Part shown: positions 5,821-6,801 of the stretch, one piece after another
How the letters are laid out: the number at the start of each line of letters is the position of its first letter
How positions within the stretch are numbered: position 1 is the stretch's first letter
DNA from: an uncultured Selenomonadaceae bacterium
Lineage (GTDB): Bacteria; Bacillota; Negativicutes; Selenomonadales; Selenomonadaceae
DNA length: 6,801 nucleotides
Reading direction: 5' to 3'
NCBI GenBank assembly: GCA_905236145.1
Contig: CAJOOE010000014.1
Coordinates: 1-6,801, forward strand
Notes under the pieces: model-generated
Seen by the model: the letters and a program-made list of their open reading frames with translations, nothing else
Database searches by the model: none
Told to the model about the DNA's origin: nothing
Made by a program: the position numbers and the translations under genes

Positions 5821-6801
5821 AAAGTAATAGGCGTAAGATTTAAAAGAGCGGGCAGAATTTTTTTCTTCGAGCCGGACGCGTCGGAAATAGTGAAAGGCGA
5901 TAAAATTTTGGTCGATACGATAAGAGGTTTGGAGTGCGGCGAGGTCGTAATTCCTCCGCGAGAAATTCCTCAAAGCGAGGAGGCAACGAAGTATTGTCAG
6001 ATAAGAAGAATTTACCGGAAAGCGACGGAATACGACTTGCAACGCGACGAAGAAAATCACCGCGACGAAAAAAAAGCGTTTGAGATTTGCAAGGAAAAAA
6101 TTGCGGAACACGGACTTCCCATGAAACTCATCAGCGTCGAATACACCTTTGACGTAAACAAGATAATTTTTTCCTTCACTGCGGACGGGCGTGTGGATTT
6201 TCGCGAGCTTGTAAAAGATTTGGCGTACATTTTCCGGACGAGAATAGAACTTCGTCAAGTCGGCGTTCGCGACGAGGCAAAAGCGATGAACGGAATAGGA
6301 AATTGCGGCAGACCGCTCTGCTGTGCGAATTTTTTGGGTGACTTTATTCCGGTTTCCATTCGCATGGCAAAGGATCAAAAATTGTCGCTCAATCCCACAA
6401 AAATTTCCGGCATTTGCGGGCGGCTTATGTGTTGCCTGAAATACGAGGACGATTTATACAGCGAAAACAGAGCCGACGAGGACGCTTGGGAGCCGGAACG
6501 CGGAAAACGCGTTGTCTTGGACGACGGAGAAGGAAAAGTCGTTGCGGTGAATTATCACAAACGCTGTGCGACGGTTCTTTTGGACGAGGGAAAAACCGTT
6601 GTCGCCGATTGGGACGATCTTTTGCCGGTCAATGAGGAAGAAGAAGGTACGGTTATCGCCGCCAAAGCGGAGGAGGAAAGTCAAAATAAACCGGAAGAGC
6701 CGAAGAAAGAAATTCCGCAGAAAAATTACAACAACCGCAATTCCGGATACAGCCGCCGCGAAAATTTCAATCGCAATTCAAATTACAATCGCCGCGAAAA
6801 C
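5818..6801 (+). CDS. ricT: RicT/YaaT, PSP1-domain regulatory protein of the RNase Y accessory complex (3' end outside window)
   Basis: In Bacillus subtilis RicT (YaaT) works with RicA and RicF in the cytoplasm, assists RNase Y in mRNA processing, and influences competence, sporulation and biofilm formation. The Ric complex binds iron-sulfur clusters. The 328 visible codons are open to the window edge. Residues 60-156 form the PSP1 domain. The two cysteine motifs are NCGRPLCC (Cys163, 168, 169) and ICGRLMCC (Cys200, 205, 206), joined by the conserved PVSIRMAKDQKLSLNPTKIS. Three more cysteines (40, 60, 91) precede them. A small beta domain (about 228-270, GEGKVV) follows, then an acidic linker (272-300) and an Asn/Arg-rich tail from 302. 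It has its own strong promoter. In B. subtilis the gene follows holB; here it follows a terminator. The GTG start is fixed by its Shine-Dalgarno. Confidence 0.94.
   Translation, partial: MKVIGVRFKRAGRIFFFEPDASEIVKGDKILVDTIRGLECGEVVIPPREIPQSEEATKYCQIRRIYRKATEYDLQRDEENHRDEKKAFEICKEKIAEHGLPMKLISVEYTFDVNKIIFSFTADGRVDFRELVKDLAYIFRTRIELRQVGVRDEAKAMNGIGNCGRPLCCANFLGDFIPVSIRMAKDQKLSLNPTKISGICGRLMCCLKYEDDLYSENRADEDAWEPERGKRVVLDDGEGKVVAVNYHKRCATVLLDEGKTVVADWDDLLPVNEEEEGTVIAAKAEEESQNKPEEPKKEIPQKNYNNRNSGYSRRENFNRNSNYNRREN
6739..6801 (+). repeat. Imperfect repeat in the RicT C-terminal tail
   Basis: NSGYSRREN (residues 308-316) recurs as NSNYNRREN (320-328), 12 residues apart. At DNA level both units start AATTC and share CGCCGCGAAAA near the end (6739-6765 and 6775-6801). 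The tail continues past the window, so the copy number is unknown. Confidence 0.65.

Noticed and set aside
6066..6075. A8 run in ricT resembling an A_AAA_AAA frameshift heptamer
   Set aside because: The normal frame continues through the complete RicT core. No upstream Shine-Dalgarno at the stimulating distance or downstream stem-loop was seen.
5752..6378. Open frame of 208 codons on the minus strand opposite ricT
   Set aside because: It lies wholly antisense to a well-conserved RicT reading frame and across its promoter. Its translation shows no domain and has the composition of a reverse-frame shadow.
1..6801. Search for CRISPR arrays, insertion sequences, integrase or attachment sites, toxin-antitoxin or phage genes
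   Set aside because: No regularly spaced repeats, transposase or integrase motifs, or duplicated tRNA 3' end were seen. The tRNA is followed by a terminator and a housekeeping gene, not an island.

Overview
The window looks like an ordinary chromosomal segment of an AT-leaning bacterium, most likely a member of the Bacillota. The RicT/YaaT-type gene, strong GGAGG ribosome binding sites, a TTG and a GTG start, and a tRNA with encoded CCA all fit. The many-domain Cache-type hybrid kinase and the PduX-like threonine kinase would suit Negativicutes (Selenomonas or Acidaminococcus relatives), but that placement is an inference. I see no phage, insertion sequence, CRISPR array or defence locus.

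Layout. Bases 1-84 are a tRNA-Ser(CGA) missing about five bases at its 5' end. A hairpin at 99-122 separates it from a converging minus-strand pair: a 925-residue membrane hybrid sensor kinase (4240-1463) and, 28 bases further on, rsmB (1434-145), the 16S rRNA m5C967 methyltransferase. Bases 4241-4440 are a divergent control region. On the plus strand come a PduX-like L-threonine kinase (4441-5241) and a small exported protein of unknown family (5235-5699). These two overlap by 7 bases and are closed by a good intrinsic terminator (5710-5738). A near-perfect sigma-A-type promoter (TTGACA, 16 bases, TATAAT) with a 16-bp palindrome over its -10 then drives ricT (GTG start at 5818), which runs off the end of the window.

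How the genes relate. The kinase senses something outside the membrane and relays phosphate internally from His342 to Asp642 to His794. Its final response regulator is not in the window. RsmB and tRNA-Ser belong to translation. The PduX-like enzyme would supply L-threonine phosphate for the cobalamin aminopropanol linker, but no other cobalamin gene is visible. RicT is a cluster-binding-type cysteine protein of the RNase Y accessory complex.

The least explained items are the exported protein tied to the kinase gene, the extra helical module at the end of the sensor kinase, the Asn/Arg-rich tail of RicT, and the palindrome over the ricT promoter. None of these amounts to a demonstrated new system.
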